This document shows positions 7,565 to 16,885 of a stretch of 64,000 nucleotides of DNA, piece by piece. The notes beneath the pieces are model-generated. The model had not been told where the DNA came from. It searched no databases and saw only the letters and a program-made list of their open reading frames with translations. The DNA is from an uncultured Lachnospiraceae bacterium (lineage in GTDB: Bacteria > Bacillota > Clostridia > Lachnospirales > Lachnospiraceae). Both the position numbers and the translations under genes were made by a program. Location of the stretch: assembly GCA_949132985.1 (NCBI GenBank), contig CASCGD010000005.1:1-64000 (forward strand), in the 5' to 3' direction. The stretch's first letter is position 1, and each line of letters starts with the position of its first letter.

Positions 7565-7888
7565 TCATACTGTTATGTCAAACCCTCTGGCTTCGCCTTT
7601 CACGCGGACCTGACCATCCCCCTTTTTCTCCTTCTCCTTTGCTTTCCGCTTCTTTTGGTCTCCCTGATACTTATTTTTTCCTTCCTCACGGGCATCAAAC
7701 CGATACTCCTCACGGTCAAGATTGTCCTTATGGATCACCTGCTTTGCCAAAGCCTGTTCCTGCTTTGTCACTGTCACAAGCGCCTGGTGCTGCTGGAGCA
7801 TCGGCTTTTGGTCCTCCGAATGTTTCACATTGGAAACATTCTGCTGGTTCTGCATCATTCCGTTAAAATCTACCGGACGAACTGACAT
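7565..7888 (-). CDS. Small hydrophilic protein of the flagellar operon, unknown function
   Basis: 107 residues beginning MSVRPVDFNGMMQNQQNVSN. The N-terminal 25 residues are uncharged and rich in Asn/Gln/Met. The remainder is rich in Lys, Glu, Asp and Gln and probably forms a helix (KDNLDREEYRFDAREEGKNK). No membrane segment is present. The ATG is supported by GAGGTGA eight bases upstream; a longer frame adds 14 residues and lacks a ribosome site. It follows fliA in the operon. I do not recognise a family with certainty. Confidence 0.65.
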   Translation of the reverse strand: MSVRPVDFNGMMQNQQNVSNVKHSEDQKPMLQQHQALVTVTKQEQALAKQVIHKDNLDREEYRFDAREEGKNKYQGDQKKRKAKEKEKKGDGQVRVKGEARGFDITV

Positions 7889-7938
7889 AAAATCACCTCG
7901 ATTATATAAAACAATTACGATACGTTTCATCCGAACAG

Positions 7939-8706
7939 TTATACTTTATTTAATATGCCCATATAACTGCCCATTATCTTCTGCATTTTGGATAACGCTT
8001 TTGTATGCAGCTGCGACACACGCGACTCAGAGACAGACAGAACACGGCTGATCTCTTTTAAAGTCATCTCCTCGTAATAATAGAGCAAAATAACCCTGGA
8101 TTCCTTTTCCGTGAGCTGTTCCATCGCCTTCTCGAGCATTTCCTTTAACTCATTTTGCTCCACCAGCTCCTCTGGCTGTGCAAAATGGGAATTTCCCCGT
8201 GTCTCCATAACCGGTTCCGTTCCCTGCTCCACATACTCGTTCAGCGACACAACATTTGTAACCTTGAGCTGTGACTGCCAGGTGAGAAGCTCATCCTCGC
8301 TCAGTCCCAGCTCCGCCGCGATCTCATCATCGCCCGCCGTCTTTCCCGTACGCGTCTCGATGGCTTTGATAGCCTCGTCAATCTTTTTCTGCTTCTGGCG
8401 CACGGTGCGCGGAATCCAGTCCATCTTACGAATCTGATCCAAAATTGAACCGCGGATGCGCAAGGAGGCATACGTCTCAAACTTCACGTCCTTGGACATG
8501 TCAAACTTGTCAATGGCATCAATCAGACCGAAAATGCCGTAGCTCACCAAATCCTCATACTCTACATTATAACCCAGATACATATTGAGACGGCCCGCCA
8601 CAAGCTTTACAAGCGGAGCATATTCTATTATAATCTGTTCCCGCAGCTCCGGAGTCTGATGTCTTCGATAGTCCTCCCAGAGCCGGTCCTTTGATACCTC
8701 TTTCAT
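7939..8706 (-). CDS. fliA: Flagellar sigma factor sigma-28 (FliA/WhiG/SigD family)
   Basis: 255 residues. Region 2 has YEDLVSYGIFGLIDAIDKFD and VKFETYASLRIRGSILDQIR, followed by DWIPRTVRQKQKKIDEA, the family signature. Region 4 has LTEKESRVILLYYYEEMTLK and SVSESRVSQLHTKALSKM. It directs RNA polymerase to late flagellar and chemotaxis promoters such as flagellin. No flgM lies in this window, so the anti-sigma gene must be elsewhere. It is encoded inside the flagellar operon it partly serves, as in Bacillus. Flagellin genes are not in this window. Confidence 0.95.
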   Translation of the reverse strand: MKEVSKDRLWEDYRRHQTPELREQIIIEYAPLVKLVAGRLNMYLGYNVEYEDLVSYGIFGLIDAIDKFDMSKDVKFETYASLRIRGSILDQIRKMDWIPRTVRQKQKKIDEAIKAIETRTGKTAGDDEIAAELGLSEDELLTWQSQLKVTNVVSLNEYVEQGTEPVMETRGNSHFAQPEELVEQNELKEMLEKAMEQLTEKESRVILLYYYEEMTLKEISRVLSVSESRVSQLHTKALSKMQKIMGSYMGILNKV

Positions 8707-8717
8707 TTACCAGCACC

Positions 8718-8993
8718 TTATATATCCTGATAGTCTTCCTCGTCCAGCGGGAATTCATCAATCAGTCCCTGATCCATTTCCATACTCGCATACTCGGACA
8801 AAGGATCCTGCATGATTCGAAAACCCTTATCCAAAACAAGCTTCACAATACAGCCAAACAGATAAAATCCGATTAACACCAAAAGCAGTGTTTTTATAAA
8901 CATCCAAGAACTAAAATGCTGCTGAATCCCGACGACACACGTCACAAATCCCGCAGTAAGCATGATAATCGCAGGAATAGACCTTGTCTTCAT
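8718..8993 (-). CDS. Small two-TM membrane protein of the flagellar operon
   Basis: 91 residues. Two membrane helices are clear: about residues 6-24 (PAIIMLTAGFVTCVVGIQ) and 31-55 (MFIKTLLLVLIGFYLFGCIV). The tail is acidic (ASMEMDQGLIDEFPLDEEDY). AGGAGG lies eight bases before the ATG, and the stop is 11 bases from fliA. The position between cheD and fliA suggests a motility role. No known domain was recognised. Confidence 0.7.
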   Translation of the reverse strand: MKTRSIPAIIMLTAGFVTCVVGIQQHFSSWMFIKTLLLVLIGFYLFGCIVKLVLDKGFRIMQDPLSEYASMEMDQGLIDEFPLDEEDYQDI

Positions 8994-9017
8994 AAAAGCC
9001 TCCTATGCATAGTCTCG

Positions 9018-9503
9018 CTAAATCTTTTTTATCGGCTTGCCGACAGCCTTAATTATATAATCCCCGTTATTACAGTCTAATTCCACAGTCCTGCCATAAT
9101 TTAGCCCGGTATCCTCCGCCGCAAGACGAATTCCAAGCTCTTTTAACTTGGCCTTCGATGCAATCGCATTATTCTGTCCGATATTTCCCACTGATGTTTT
9201 CCCTGAAACCTCAAACATGCGGGCGCCTCCTGCAATCTTTGCGACCATACGTCGCCTCGGCACACCGAGCTTTTCCATCTGATGAACCAGCTCTGCGATA
9301 CCTGTGTCCGCAAATTTGGCAATATTGGAATTATTTCTGATCTTGCTGCTGTCCGGCAACATGATATGCACCAAACCACCAATTTTTGTTTGTGAATCCC
9401 ATAGCGCGATCCCTATACAGGAGCCAAGCCCAAGTGTTGTAAGAATATCCGGGGCCTTACCTGTTTTCAGATCCGCCATACCTACCTTAATTACAGCTCC
9501 CAT
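9018..9503 (-). CDS. cheD: Chemoreceptor glutamine deamidase CheD
   Basis: 161 residues. CheD deamidates glutamines on chemoreceptors and partners with CheC. The Cys-His-Thr catalytic set is visible as Thr23, Cys29 (LGLGSCIGIALWD) and His46 (GGLVHIMLPDS). The motif IAGGARMFEV follows, then IGQNNAIASK. The gene lies directly downstream of cheC, as usual in Firmicutes and Thermotoga, and probably forms the CheC-CheD feedback pair with it. Confidence 0.95.
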   Translation of the reverse strand: MGAVIKVGMADLKTGKAPDILTTLGLGSCIGIALWDSQTKIGGLVHIMLPDSSKIRNNSNIAKFADTGIAELVHQMEKLGVPRRRMVAKIAGGARMFEVSGKTSVGNIGQNNAIASKAKLKELGIRLAAEDTGLNYGRTVELDCNNGDYIIKAVGKPIKKI

Positions 9504-9524
9504 CGTATCTTCCTAACTTCCTTA

Positions 9525-10157
9525 TTAGAGTGTTATTCCAAGTGATCCCAAAATCTTGTCATAAGAATCCTCGTCCGGTAACAAAATAAAATATCCGTCG
9601 ATCATTCTGTCCGCACCAAATTTTGTCTGAATCATTAGGGCGTTGTCCCCATACTGGCCAAACTGGATTGCTGGCACGCTCAGGATCGCCGCAGCCATAT
9701 CCACGGAGATATAAGGAATGGAGGGCAGAATCACCAGGTTTGTCATGGAAGAAAGCGCCGACAGGTAAGCACCAGCGATAATATTTCCAATCTCTTTTAA
9801 CGCTGAAAGCTCCATATCAGAAAAATCTGCTCCCTTGCTGCCTCCGACTCCGCCCATAACACCCATCAGGCGGTCTACGAGATAATGCGCCGGCTCCAGC
9901 TCCATCAAAAACATAATGCTGCCGCTGATATCCTGCTTCACCTCTAGGAAAATTCCGACGATCGTCTGTTCCTCGGGACCAATTGCACTGCCAAGATCCT
10001 CCACTGCTATCAGTTCTACCTTTGGAACCTTCATCTCCAGCGTCAGATTCAGCATCGTTGCCACTGCGGTCGTCGCGTTTCCCGCTCCGATATTTCCAAT
10101 CTCCTTAAGTATATCAAAATACATGCCGTTTATATTGTCAAATGAAAATTTCCCCAT
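9525..10157 (-). CDS. cheC: CheY-P phosphatase CheC
   Basis: 210 residues. Two pseudo-symmetric phosphatase sites of the form ExxN are both kept: EIGNIGAGNATTA near residue 19 and LKEIGNIIAGAYLSAL near residue 118. This indicates an active enzyme that dephosphorylates CheY-P and is stimulated by CheD. No cheY is present in this cluster, so its substrate must be encoded elsewhere. A strong hairpin lies between cheW and this gene. Confidence 0.95.
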   Translation of the reverse strand: MGKFSFDNINGMYFDILKEIGNIGAGNATTAVATMLNLTLEMKVPKVELIAVEDLGSAIGPEEQTIVGIFLEVKQDISGSIMFLMELEPAHYLVDRLMGVMGGVGGSKGADFSDMELSALKEIGNIIAGAYLSALSSMTNLVILPSIPYISVDMAAAILSVPAIQFGQYGDNALMIQTKFGADRMIDGYFILLPDEDSYDKILGSLGITL

Positions 10158-10180
10158 TTTTTTACCTCATTGCGAAGCAA

Positions 10181-10211
10181 CAATAGATTGCCCCGTTCAG
10201 GCAATCTATTG
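10181..10211. other. Intercistronic hairpin between cheW and cheC
   Basis: CAATAGATTGCC pairs perfectly with GGCAATCTATTG around a seven-base loop. On the minus strand no T-tract follows, so it is more likely an RNA-stability or partial-attenuation element than a terminator. On the plus strand TATTTTT follows. Confidence 0.6.
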
Positions 10212-10220
10212 CTATTTTTG

Positions 10221-10682
10221 TTAGTTTTCACCAGTCATTGCACCAATGTCGAAAAGTGAGATCAGCTCCTCGCCGTTTTTCCCGATTCCGTTGATGAAAG
10301 AATGCCGGTTGTCCATGGAATCATGGTTTGGCTTGTCAATCTTATCGACATCAAGGTTTACAACTTCCTTGACCTCGTCGACAATCACGCCGATCTTACC
10401 CTGATCCTCAATCTTTAAAATAATGATACGTGTGGCATTCGTAAAAACGTCCTCACCAAAACTCATTTTCAGGCGGATGCTCATCACCGGCACAATCTCG
10501 CCCCGGATATTGATGATGCCCTTAAAATAGCTCTGCGACTTGGGCACACGGGTGATCTTCTGCATACGGACAATATTATCCACGTAGCCGATATCAATGC
10601 CGTAAATCTCACTTCCGAGCTTTACAGCAATAAATTGCTTTTTTTCCTCTACCACTTCGGTTGTTCCAATATATGCTGCCAT
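10221..10682 (-). CDS. cheW: Chemotaxis coupling protein CheW
   Basis: 153 residues, one CheW-like SH3-type domain. Typical blocks are FIAVKLGSEIYGIDIGYVDN, the FKGIINIRGEIVPVMSIRLK strand and KIGVIVDEVKEVVNLD. It links chemoreceptors to the CheA kinase at the cell pole. It follows cheA by 15 bases and precedes cheC. An N-terminal extension of about 12 residues (MAAYIGTTEVVEEK) is slightly longer than in E. coli CheW. Confidence 0.95.
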   Translation of the reverse strand: MAAYIGTTEVVEEKKQFIAVKLGSEIYGIDIGYVDNIVRMQKITRVPKSQSYFKGIINIRGEIVPVMSIRLKMSFGEDVFTNATRIIILKIEDQGKIGVIVDEVKEVVNLDVDKIDKPNHDSMDNRHSFINGIGKNGEELISLFDIGAMTGEN

Positions 10683-10697
10683 TTTTCGCGCTCCCCC

Positions 10698-12788
10698 TTA
10701 CATCAGTGTATTCACATCGAGAATCAGAGCGATCTCACCATCGCCGAGGATGGTAGCACCACTGATAATCTTGGTTGAATTATCAATAAAGCTGCCCAAT
10801 GACTTGATAACGATCTCCTGCTGTCCCATCAGATCGTCTACCACAAGACCCAGCTGCTTTTCTCCCTTAGAGACGATAACGATAGTCAGGCTCTCCTGTT
10901 CATCCTCCGGAGGCTCAATGTCAAGGAGCTGGTTCAGGCGGACAATCGGAATGACTGTACCGCGCATATTGATTACTTCCTTCGCCTCCACATACTTGAT
11001 ATCCCCCATCGGAATCTCCTCGATGCTCACAATGGAACTTAAGGAGATCGCGTATTTCTCATCTCCAATAATAACCATCAGCGCCTGAATAATCGCAAGC
11101 GTCAAAGGTAAGCGAACCGTAAAGGTTGAGCCTTCTCCATACACACTCTTGACGGTCACATCTCCGCCAAGCGCCTCAATGTTGGATTTTACAACGTCCA
11201 GCCCCACGCCGCGGCCGGAAATATCCGTGATCTTCTTTGCCATGGAAAAGCTGGGCATAAACAGAAAATCAATGATTTCCTTCTGTGAAAAATTCTCCGC
11301 CTGCTCCGGTGTGACAAGTCCTCGCTCAATTGCCTTTCTCTTTACCGACTCGGTGTCGATACCGTTACCATCATCGCTGACCTCGATGATAACGTTGTTT
11401 CCTTCCTGGAACGCCTTTAAGAGTATCGTTCCAACCTCCGGCTTTCCGCGCTCCTGACGAATCTCGGCGCTCTCAAGGCCGTGGTCCGCAGAGTTTCGGA
11501 GCAAATGCTGCAGGGGATCGCCGATCTGGTCAACTACGGTACGGTCAAGCTCTGTCTCCTCACCGGTCATGAACAGTTCCATCTTCTTGTTCAGATTTCT
11601 GGACAAGTCACGGATCATACGAGGGAATTTATTGACAACACTCTCAATCGGAACCATCCGGACCTTCATCACCGACTCATGCAGACTGGTTGTGATGCGC
11701 TCCAGATATTCGATCTGTTCCTGATAAGCCTGATTCTGTGTACCGGAGCCGCTGTTGACACTGAGGGAAACCAGCGAATTCTTTGCAATAATCAACTCGC
11801 TGACCTGATTCATCAGCTCATCCAGCTTCTCAATATCCACACGGACAGTACGGCTGGTGACCGGCTTCCCGGCCTGTTTTTTTGGTGCAGCCGCATTCGA
11901 CGCAGGCTGCTTGGACGCAGCCGCCTGTGTACCGGCCGCTGGTGCGGGCAGGGACGGGGCCGTCTCAGGCTCCGCAGCAGGCGCATGATCTATCTCCTCA
12001 ACGGGGATTCTTTCTGCAACGACATCTTCGATCTCCGATACGCCCTTTGCCGCATCCACAATCTTATCTAAAGCCTCCTCCGAACTGAAGAATATGCTGA
12101 AATCATTCTCAAATTTCTCATCCTCAATGTTCTGCTGGCTCGGCTTATATACTAAAATCTCCGCAAACTCTTCCACAGCCTTGAATACGAGAAAAGCACG
12201 GGCTGCCTTTAAAAGACAATCCTTCTGTACGTATGCGGTCATGCCATAAACATTTTTCCCGCTCTCGGCGGCCGCCTTCAGCTTACGCTTTTCATCCTCA
12301 TCCAAAGTTTCTTCCAGAAATTTTTTACTGACGGGCGTCTCGGAGCCTGCCTGACTCTCCCCGGCAGGTGCCTCGGCTGCCGGAGCCGATGCAGGAGCGT
12401 TTGCCGTACCATCCAGAAAGCTGTTGAGCTGCTGGATAATCGCCTCATTGTCATTCGTTCCCTCATCGGAAGTCTCCTTGATGATCTCAAGATAACCCTC
12501 TATCGCGTCCAGACACTCAAAGAGCAGGTCAATCATCTCGCTGTTGACCTCAATCGTATCGTTTCTGACCTCCTGAAATACGTTTTCCATATCATGGGTC
12601 ATGCGCTGCATGCGCTTAAAGCCCATGGTTCCGGCCATACCTTTTAAGGAGTGCGCCGCACGGAAAATCTCGTTTACCACATCCTTGTTATCCGGCTCGC
12701 TCTCCAGCGCCATAATATTGTCGCTCAGGCTCTGGATATGCTCGTTGGTCTCGTCGATAAAAATCTCAAGATATTGACTTACATCCAT
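10698..12788 (-). CDS. cheA: Chemotaxis histidine kinase CheA
   Basis: 696 residues. P1 phosphotransfer domain with His46 in AAHSLKGMAGTMGF; an acidic P2 response-regulator docking domain around 165-265; an Ala/Pro-rich linker (PAAEPETAPSLPAPAAG). Then P3 dimerisation (VRVDIEKLDELMNQVSELII), the P4 kinase with N-box HLLRNSADHGLE and G-boxes DDGNGID and GRGVGLDVV, and the P5 CheW-like domain. It autophosphorylates under receptor control and passes phosphate to CheY and CheB. It lies between cheB and cheW and ends 15 bases from cheW. Confidence 0.97.
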   Translation of the reverse strand: MDVSQYLEIFIDETNEHIQSLSDNIMALESEPDNKDVVNEIFRAAHSLKGMAGTMGFKRMQRMTHDMENVFQEVRNDTIEVNSEMIDLLFECLDAIEGYLEIIKETSDEGTNDNEAIIQQLNSFLDGTANAPASAPAAEAPAGESQAGSETPVSKKFLEETLDEDEKRKLKAAAESGKNVYGMTAYVQKDCLLKAARAFLVFKAVEEFAEILVYKPSQQNIEDEKFENDFSIFFSSEEALDKIVDAAKGVSEIEDVVAERIPVEEIDHAPAAEPETAPSLPAPAAGTQAAASKQPASNAAAPKKQAGKPVTSRTVRVDIEKLDELMNQVSELIIAKNSLVSLSVNSGSGTQNQAYQEQIEYLERITTSLHESVMKVRMVPIESVVNKFPRMIRDLSRNLNKKMELFMTGEETELDRTVVDQIGDPLQHLLRNSADHGLESAEIRQERGKPEVGTILLKAFQEGNNVIIEVSDDGNGIDTESVKRKAIERGLVTPEQAENFSQKEIIDFLFMPSFSMAKKITDISGRGVGLDVVKSNIEALGGDVTVKSVYGEGSTFTVRLPLTLAIIQALMVIIGDEKYAISLSSIVSIEEIPMGDIKYVEAKEVINMRGTVIPIVRLNQLLDIEPPEDEQESLTIVIVSKGEKQLGLVVDDLMGQQEIVIKSLGSFIDNSTKIISGATILGDGEIALILDVNTLM

Positions 12789-12789
12789 T

Positions 12790-13881
12790 TTACTTTACCC
12801 CCACATTCTTTATGATCGTGTCTGCAACTTTTGTCAAGGGAACGACCTCGTCCACCAGACCCGCCTCGGCGATAGCCCGCGGCATGCCATAGACCACACA
12901 TGTCTGTGCATCCTGCGCAATGACATGAATCGGCTTACTGCCATCCAGCCGACGGATTCCGTCCGTACCGTCCGCGCCCATACCCGTCAGCACGACGCAG
13001 ACAATCTCATCATAACGACTCTTCTTCAACGATTCATACATGATATTGGCACAGGGCCTTAAGCCCCCGATGGCCGGAGCATCACTCAAATGCACCCGGT
13101 GCACGCCGTCCGCACCGCAGACGACCTCCAGATGCCTGCCGCCGGGCGCTATGTAAACAACGCCCTTCGTGAGCACATCGCCCTCCTCGGCCTCCTTAAC
13201 CTCCACCTTGCTGATTCCGTTCAGCCGCTCTGCCAGAGACTTCGTAAAACCCTTTGGCATATGCTGAACGAGCACAACCGGCGCATTCATCCTCCCGTCA
13301 AGAGCGGGAATCACCGAGTGAAGCGCCTTAGGACCTCCGGTGGAGCATGCCAGGGCAACGATCTTCTTTCCGCCTGCCCGTGCCGCCGTCACCCGCCTGC
13401 GCGGCGCGGCGGGCGCTTTCGGTATACTCGTAATCGATGTATGCGCTGTCTTTTTCTGCATCCACTGGCTTTGCTGATCTTTAGTATCAAGCACGGCCGC
13501 CAGCATATCCAGTAAGCGCCGCTTGAAATCGGCTCCCTTCGCCTCTATGATATTTTCCGGTTTTGTGACGAAATCTACTGCCCCTAACTCCAACGCCCGC
13601 AGCGTCACACTCGCACCGTCCGTGGTGAGCGTACTCGCCATCACGACGGTCACATGTATGTGTTCCCGCTGCAAACGCTCCAAAAGCTGCAAACCATCCA
13701 TCCGCGGCATGTTGACATCAAGGACTACCGCATCGTAGCGTTTTACCTTGAGCTTTTCGTATGCCTCCATACCGTCCCGACATATGTCAGTTGCCTGGAA
13801 TTTATCGTCTGAGTTAATTATATCACAGATGACACGTCTCATGAGTGCAGAATCATCTACAACTAAAATATTTTTTTTCAT
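12790..13881 (-). CDS. cheB: Chemoreceptor methylesterase CheB
   Basis: 363 residues. The N-terminal receiver has the acidic pair in VVDDSALMRR and the phospho-acceptor Asp55 in VVLDVNMPRMDG. After a basic linker the esterase domain shows the catalytic Ser in ALACSTGGPKAL, His in VLVQHMPKGFTKSLAERLN and Asp in VVLTGMGADGTDGI. It removes methyl groups from chemoreceptors during adaptation. The opposing methyltransferase cheR is not in this cluster. The gene is one base apart from cheA and two from the PilZ gene, so the three are tightly coupled. Confidence 0.97.
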   Translation of the reverse strand: MKKNILVVDDSALMRRVICDIINSDDKFQATDICRDGMEAYEKLKVKRYDAVVLDVNMPRMDGLQLLERLQREHIHVTVVMASTLTTDGASVTLRALELGAVDFVTKPENIIEAKGADFKRRLLDMLAAVLDTKDQQSQWMQKKTAHTSITSIPKAPAAPRRRVTAARAGGKKIVALACSTGGPKALHSVIPALDGRMNAPVVLVQHMPKGFTKSLAERLNGISKVEVKEAEEGDVLTKGVVYIAPGGRHLEVVCGADGVHRVHLSDAPAIGGLRPCANIMYESLKKSRYDEIVCVVLTGMGADGTDGIRRLDGSKPIHVIAQDAQTCVVYGMPRAIAEAGLVDEVVPLTKVADTIIKNVGVK

Positions 13882-13883
13882 CG

Positions 13884-14615
13884 CTAGATACCCATATCTT
13901 TCCTACGGATTTTGCGTTCCTCGTCAAAAATATATTTTATAATCATCTCCCGAAGCTCCGTATCCAGGTGCATAAACTCGCCCCGCGCCTCATAGCGCTC
14001 TATATACGGTGCCGCCTGCCTGCATGCTATGATCGAAATCGGCACCAAAATATCCAGATCAATATTCTCGTTGGCCAGTTTCAGCTGCACCGCCGCATAG
14101 TCGCCGTCCTCAAATTTTTTTTCACTGATAAAACGCAGGCCCCCGCCGCTGATATCTACAATGACTGCTTTCGCCATCGTCATAATCACATCCGGTTCGC
14201 GGATCAGTTTATCCAGCTGTTCCTGGGACAGATTCTTCGCTTCGTCTGACGTCAGATCATAGGTAATCATTTCAAGCGAGCACTCCAGCCGAAAATACTC
14301 CCTGCGCTGGAATTTGTGCAGCCCGTTTTTCAGCTCTACCTTCACCAGAAAATTGTTTTCTTCCTTGTAGCGGTCGACTACCTGACAGGTCCCCCGGTAA
14401 GGCCCCCTTTTCGTGTAAAAAACAAACTCATAGCGCGCACCAAGAGAGAGTAAAATAATCTTTCCCTGATGCATCGGCATCTCCACAATCAATTCACCGC
14501 TATCTTCAATATCCGCAATCCTGCTCATAAGAACCGGCCCCTGTTCTCCGGCCAGATTCTTTTTCAAGGAAGAAATCTGAATCCTGTCACCAGCTTTCAA
14601 TATGTTTTTCATCAT
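13884..14615 (-). CDS. PilZ-domain flagellar brake protein (YcgR/YpfA type)
   Basis: 243 residues. The N-terminal half has the PilZN/YcgR fold (LKAGDRIQISSLKK, FVFYTKRGPYRGTC). The C-terminal PilZ domain keeps the c-di-GMP-binding set: RREYFRLE and, about 50 residues on, DISGGGLRF. Such proteins slow or stop the motor when c-di-GMP rises. Its place between flhG and cheB supports that role. The frame has two adjacent ATG codons; the first is used here. Confidence 0.88.
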   Translation of the reverse strand: MMKNILKAGDRIQISSLKKNLAGEQGPVLMSRIADIEDSGELIVEMPMHQGKIILLSLGARYEFVFYTKRGPYRGTCQVVDRYKEENNFLVKVELKNGLHKFQRREYFRLECSLEMITYDLTSDEAKNLSQEQLDKLIREPDVIMTMAKAVIVDISGGGLRFISEKKFEDGDYAAVQLKLANENIDLDILVPISIIACRQAAPYIERYEARGEFMHLDTELREMIIKYIFDEERKIRRKDMGI

Positions 14616-14664
14616 AAAAATACATATCTCCTCTTCTAAATTATGTTTTTACAGGCTTTTCGGA

Positions 14665-15540
14665 CTATCTCCTGTTTAGAAAATGATAGATCAACCGTGA
14701 AAATCCTCCCCGCATCTCGTAATAGAGATTTTCCCCGGCCAACAGGCTCTCCGCAATTTTCTCAAACGCCTGGGAGGACATCGCCTGAGGATCAATCACG
14801 GAAACCACATGCTGCTGACGCACCGCCTTCTCAAGTATCGGATCTTTGGGAATCAGGCCAAGATAATTGATGTTCCAGTTCAAGAATTTGGACACCACGG
14901 AATTCAGCTTATCAAACACCGCCTGCCCGTCGGCAGCCGAATTGACCTGATTCGCAACGACATTAATCATTGTACTCTGATAATTAAACCCCGGATTGCG
15001 CTGCAGTGTCTTGATCAAAGAGTAGGAATCCGTGAGAGAGCTGGGTTCCGGTGTAATGATCAGCAGCACCTCAGGGCTTGCAATGACAAACTCCATAACG
15101 TTGTCGGAGATCCCCGCCCCCGTATCCACCAGAATAAAATCGGCCAGAGTGTCCAGCTCGTAAAGCTTATCGACAATGGAACGGATCTGCTCCTTCGAAA
15201 GGTTATTCATCTCCACCAGACCGGACCCTCCGGAAATAAATCCGATATTCATCGGACCCTCCGTAATGACATCCTGAACCTTCTTGCCCTGATAGATCAC
15301 ATCGCTCAAAGTATATTTGGGGCTGGTGCCGAACATGACTTCCACGTTGGCCAGCCCGATATCCGCATCAAAGATCAGTACTTTTTTGCCGCACTTCGAA
15401 AGCTGTACTGCCAGATTCACGGCAGTATTCGACTTACCCACGCCGCCTTTTCCACTTGTAATCGTAATTACGCGTGCCTGAGATGGCTGGCCGGCATTCT
15501 GCATTTTGATCACATTGCGAAGCACGGTTGCCTGATCCAT
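14665..15540 (-). CDS. flhG: FlhG/YlxH, MinD-like ATPase controlling flagellar number
   Basis: 291 residues. The deviant Walker A GKGGVGKS (residues 30-37), switch motifs LIFDADIGLANVEVMFG and ILVDTGAGISDNVMEF identify a MinD/ParA-fold ATPase. FlhG activates the FlhF GTPase and limits flagellar number and placement. The N-terminus (MDQATVLRNVIKMQN) resembles the short activator helix with a Gln that stimulates FlhF. It starts two bases after the flhF stop, the standard order. Confidence 0.93.
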   Translation of the reverse strand: MDQATVLRNVIKMQNAGQPSQARVITITSGKGGVGKSNTAVNLAVQLSKCGKKVLIFDADIGLANVEVMFGTSPKYTLSDVIYQGKKVQDVITEGPMNIGFISGGSGLVEMNNLSKEQIRSIVDKLYELDTLADFILVDTGAGISDNVMEFVIASPEVLLIITPEPSSLTDSYSLIKTLQRNPGFNYQSTMINVVANQVNSAADGQAVFDKLNSVVSKFLNWNINYLGLIPKDPILEKAVRQQHVVSVIDPQAMSSQAFEKIAESLLAGENLYYEMRGGFSRLIYHFLNRR

Positions 15541-15541
15541 A

Positions 15542-16885
15542 TCAGTCTCCTCCTAAAAGTTTCTTGACTATCTCCTGTGACTGGAATACTTCGATATCGT
15601 CCGGGACGTTTTGGCCGTTTGTCATATAAGAAATATCCGCACCGGAATAAAGCTTTATGTTTAGTAAGTTTCCGTAAGCACTCGTCTCATCCAGCTTTGT
15701 AAAGATCAGGGAATAATCCGAAATACTCTTGTACATATCACAAATTTCTTTTAGATCACGGTATTTGGTCGTTGCCGACAAAACCAGGTAAACGATCTTC
15801 TGGTGCTCCTCGCCGAACACAGAAATGAGATTTTTCGTATCCTCCCGCTGCGCCTCGTTCTTGTGGGAAAAGCCTGCGGTATCCACAAAGATCAGATCGT
15901 AATCCGAGAGTTTATCCACAGCCTGCGCCAGCTCCTCCGGCGCGTATACCACGGTCAGGGGCGCGTCCAGAATGTTTGCATAGGTTTTCAGCTGCTCCGT
16001 TGCGGAAATCCGGTATGTGTCTGCGGTTAAAAACGCAACCCTTTTTCCGTACTCAACCTTAAATTTCGATGCAATCTTCGCGATCGTTGTCGTTTTCCCC
16101 ACCCCGGTGGGCCCGACAAAAAACACGATCCGCTGCTCCGTCTCATTCTTATGGACAACTTTAGGATTGCCAAATTTCAATATCATTTTCTGATAGACAT
16201 GTGAGAGAATAAAATCCATGCTCGAACCCTTACGCGCGACTTTCATCACATCGTCCAAGAGCTGATTGACATAAATCTCATCCACCTCATTATCCAGCAG
16301 CGTCTGATACAGCATCCGAAAGATGCGTACACTGTCCTCGTTATCGTCATCATTCGGTATGATCTGTTCCATCTCTTTTTTCGCAGCCGGAGGCGCAATG
16401 TCATTTGTAAGCTTTTTCTCCAGAAACTGCTGAAGACTCTCCAGCCGCTCCTCAATCAGGTCCGTGTCGGACATGGTACTCTTCTTCTCGGCACCCTCGC
16501 CGCCCCGCATGGGAACAAGATCATTTTCCGACACGGTATGTGCGTTTAATATATCTCCCACCGCCTTTGCTGCTTCCGAAAACGGCTCCGGCGATGGCGT
16601 TTTTGATAACGTCTCACGCTCTGTGGCACCGGGTCTTGGAAGACTGATCTGCTCGTCCGCAGCCAGATTAATGGTTCCGTGCTCATATGCGGGCTTTGCC
16701 TCTTCCGGCTCCTCCCGTTCCTCCATGGCAGCGGTCACTTCATAGTAGGGCGTCTTCATAAAGCCAAAAAGCCCTTTTGGCTTCACCACCTTCACATTCA
16801 TGATAACGACACCCTGGCCCATCTCGCTTTTTGCTTTTTCCAGTGCTTCCTCTTCCGTCTTCCCCTGAAATTTATTTATCGTCAT
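15542..16885 (-). CDS. flhF: FlhF, SRP-type GTPase for flagellar placement
   Basis: 447 residues. A basic N-terminal B domain (KFQGKTEEEALEKAKSEMG) and a long, poorly conserved linker precede the NG domain. That domain has G1 GPTGVGKTT (258-266), G3 in LIFVDTAGFSHKNEAQRED and G4 in LIFTKLDETSAYGNLL. It recruits early flagellar parts to the assembly site at the membrane. Its start shares a base with the flhA stop. It pairs functionally with flhG downstream. Confidence 0.95.
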   Translation of the reverse strand: MTINKFQGKTEEEALEKAKSEMGQGVVIMNVKVVKPKGLFGFMKTPYYEVTAAMEEREEPEEAKPAYEHGTINLAADEQISLPRPGATERETLSKTPSPEPFSEAAKAVGDILNAHTVSENDLVPMRGGEGAEKKSTMSDTDLIEERLESLQQFLEKKLTNDIAPPAAKKEMEQIIPNDDDNEDSVRIFRMLYQTLLDNEVDEIYVNQLLDDVMKVARKGSSMDFILSHVYQKMILKFGNPKVVHKNETEQRIVFFVGPTGVGKTTTIAKIASKFKVEYGKRVAFLTADTYRISATEQLKTYANILDAPLTVVYAPEELAQAVDKLSDYDLIFVDTAGFSHKNEAQREDTKNLISVFGEEHQKIVYLVLSATTKYRDLKEICDMYKSISDYSLIFTKLDETSAYGNLLNIKLYSGADISYMTNGQNVPDDIEVFQSQEIVKKLLGGD

